Part shown: positions 6,925 to 6,978 of the stretch, piece by piece
How the letters are laid out: each line of letters opens with the position of its first letter
Position numbering within the stretch: position 1 is the stretch's first letter
Assembly (NCBI GenBank): GCA_024511395.1
Contig: JANELJ010000119.1
Span: 1 to 6,978, forward strand
Origin: Gammaproteobacteria bacterium
Lineage (GTDB): Bacteria > Pseudomonadota > Gammaproteobacteria > GRL18
Direction of reading: 5' to 3'
DNA length: 6,978 bases
The notes under the pieces: generated by a model
The model's database searches: none
Seen by the model: the letters and a program-made list of their open reading frames with translations, nothing else
Told to the model about the DNA's origin: nothing
Position numbers and translations under genes: made by a program

Positions 6925-6935
6925 GTTCTTTAACA
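6925..6935 (+). promoter_or_regulatory. boxA-like rRNA antitermination motif
   Basis: GTTCTTTAACA, followed by ATTTG, matches the conserved boxA of gammaproteobacterial rRNA leaders and 16S-23S spacers (E. coli TGCTCTTTAACA). This element binds NusB-NusE in nascent rRNA. It reads on the plus strand, opposite to all genes here, and points out of the window, implying an rRNA gene may follow. No 16S, 23S or tRNA sequence is inside the window to confirm this. Confidence 0.5.
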
Positions 6936-6978
6936 ATTTGTTTATAACCAGCTGTTTTGAAATTGTTTTTATAACAAA

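Larger units (their letters stand above)
6875..6978 (-). other. Unassigned end segment with an open minus-strand frame
   Basis: The minus strand is open from the window edge to TAG 6875-6877 for 33 codons, ending GLSRVSCRSKL. This could be the tail of an unknown protein, for example of an inserted element, continuing outside the window in the same frame as the barrel fragment. I do not recognise it. The competing reading is rRNA leader or spacer with a boxA-like motif on the opposite strand. I prefer that reading, because the 16-base match to the boxA region is distinctive and a short open frame is easily produced by chance. Confidence 0.3.

Overview
The window looks like a piece of a gammaproteobacterial chromosome with moderate to low GC. 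The support is a PerM-type AI-2E family transporter beside a DUF3108 gene, a pair of DUF697 GTPases, a small conserved gammaproteobacterial-type protein, and a boxA-like motif typical of gammaproteobacterial rRNA operons. A marine or host-associated lineage (Oceanospirillales-like) is my guess from overall protein style; nothing in the window proves it. Every gene found lies on the minus strand, so transcription runs from high to low coordinates.

Right end (6978 to about 6640): the C-terminal 58 codons of an outer-membrane beta-barrel protein, ending in Phe, are followed by a perfect 12-bp bidirectional terminator hairpin. The 5' part of this gene is missing. At 6875 the reading frame meets a stop, and the sequence beyond is a nested hairpin followed by a plus-strand boxA-like motif (TTCTTTAACA), as in rRNA leaders or 16S-23S spacers. 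This end is either a real rearrangement or an assembly junction at a repeated rRNA region.

Middle-right (6640 to 5417): a single-gene unit encodes a 313-aa exported protein of unknown function. It has its own strong Rho-independent terminator at 5496-5524.

Centre (5416 to 865): an apparent four-gene operon. It holds a membrane-anchored DUF697 GTPase (557 aa), a second DUF697 GTPase (471 aa) overlapping it by 68 bp, a 125-aa conserved hypothetical protein, and a PerM-like AI-2E family transporter (354 aa). The two GTPases share extended motifs around G3 and G4 and a C-terminal hydrophobic domain, so they are probably diverged tandem paralogues acting together at the inner membrane.

Left end (about 815 to 1): a decayed DUF3108 gene with a clear +1 frameshift, one TAA and one TAG in frame, and probably a second frameshift near its start. 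It runs off the window. With the truncated barrel gene, the window holds two broken genes among intact ones, which suggests early genome erosion or sequence error. No mobile element, CRISPR array or tRNA is visible.
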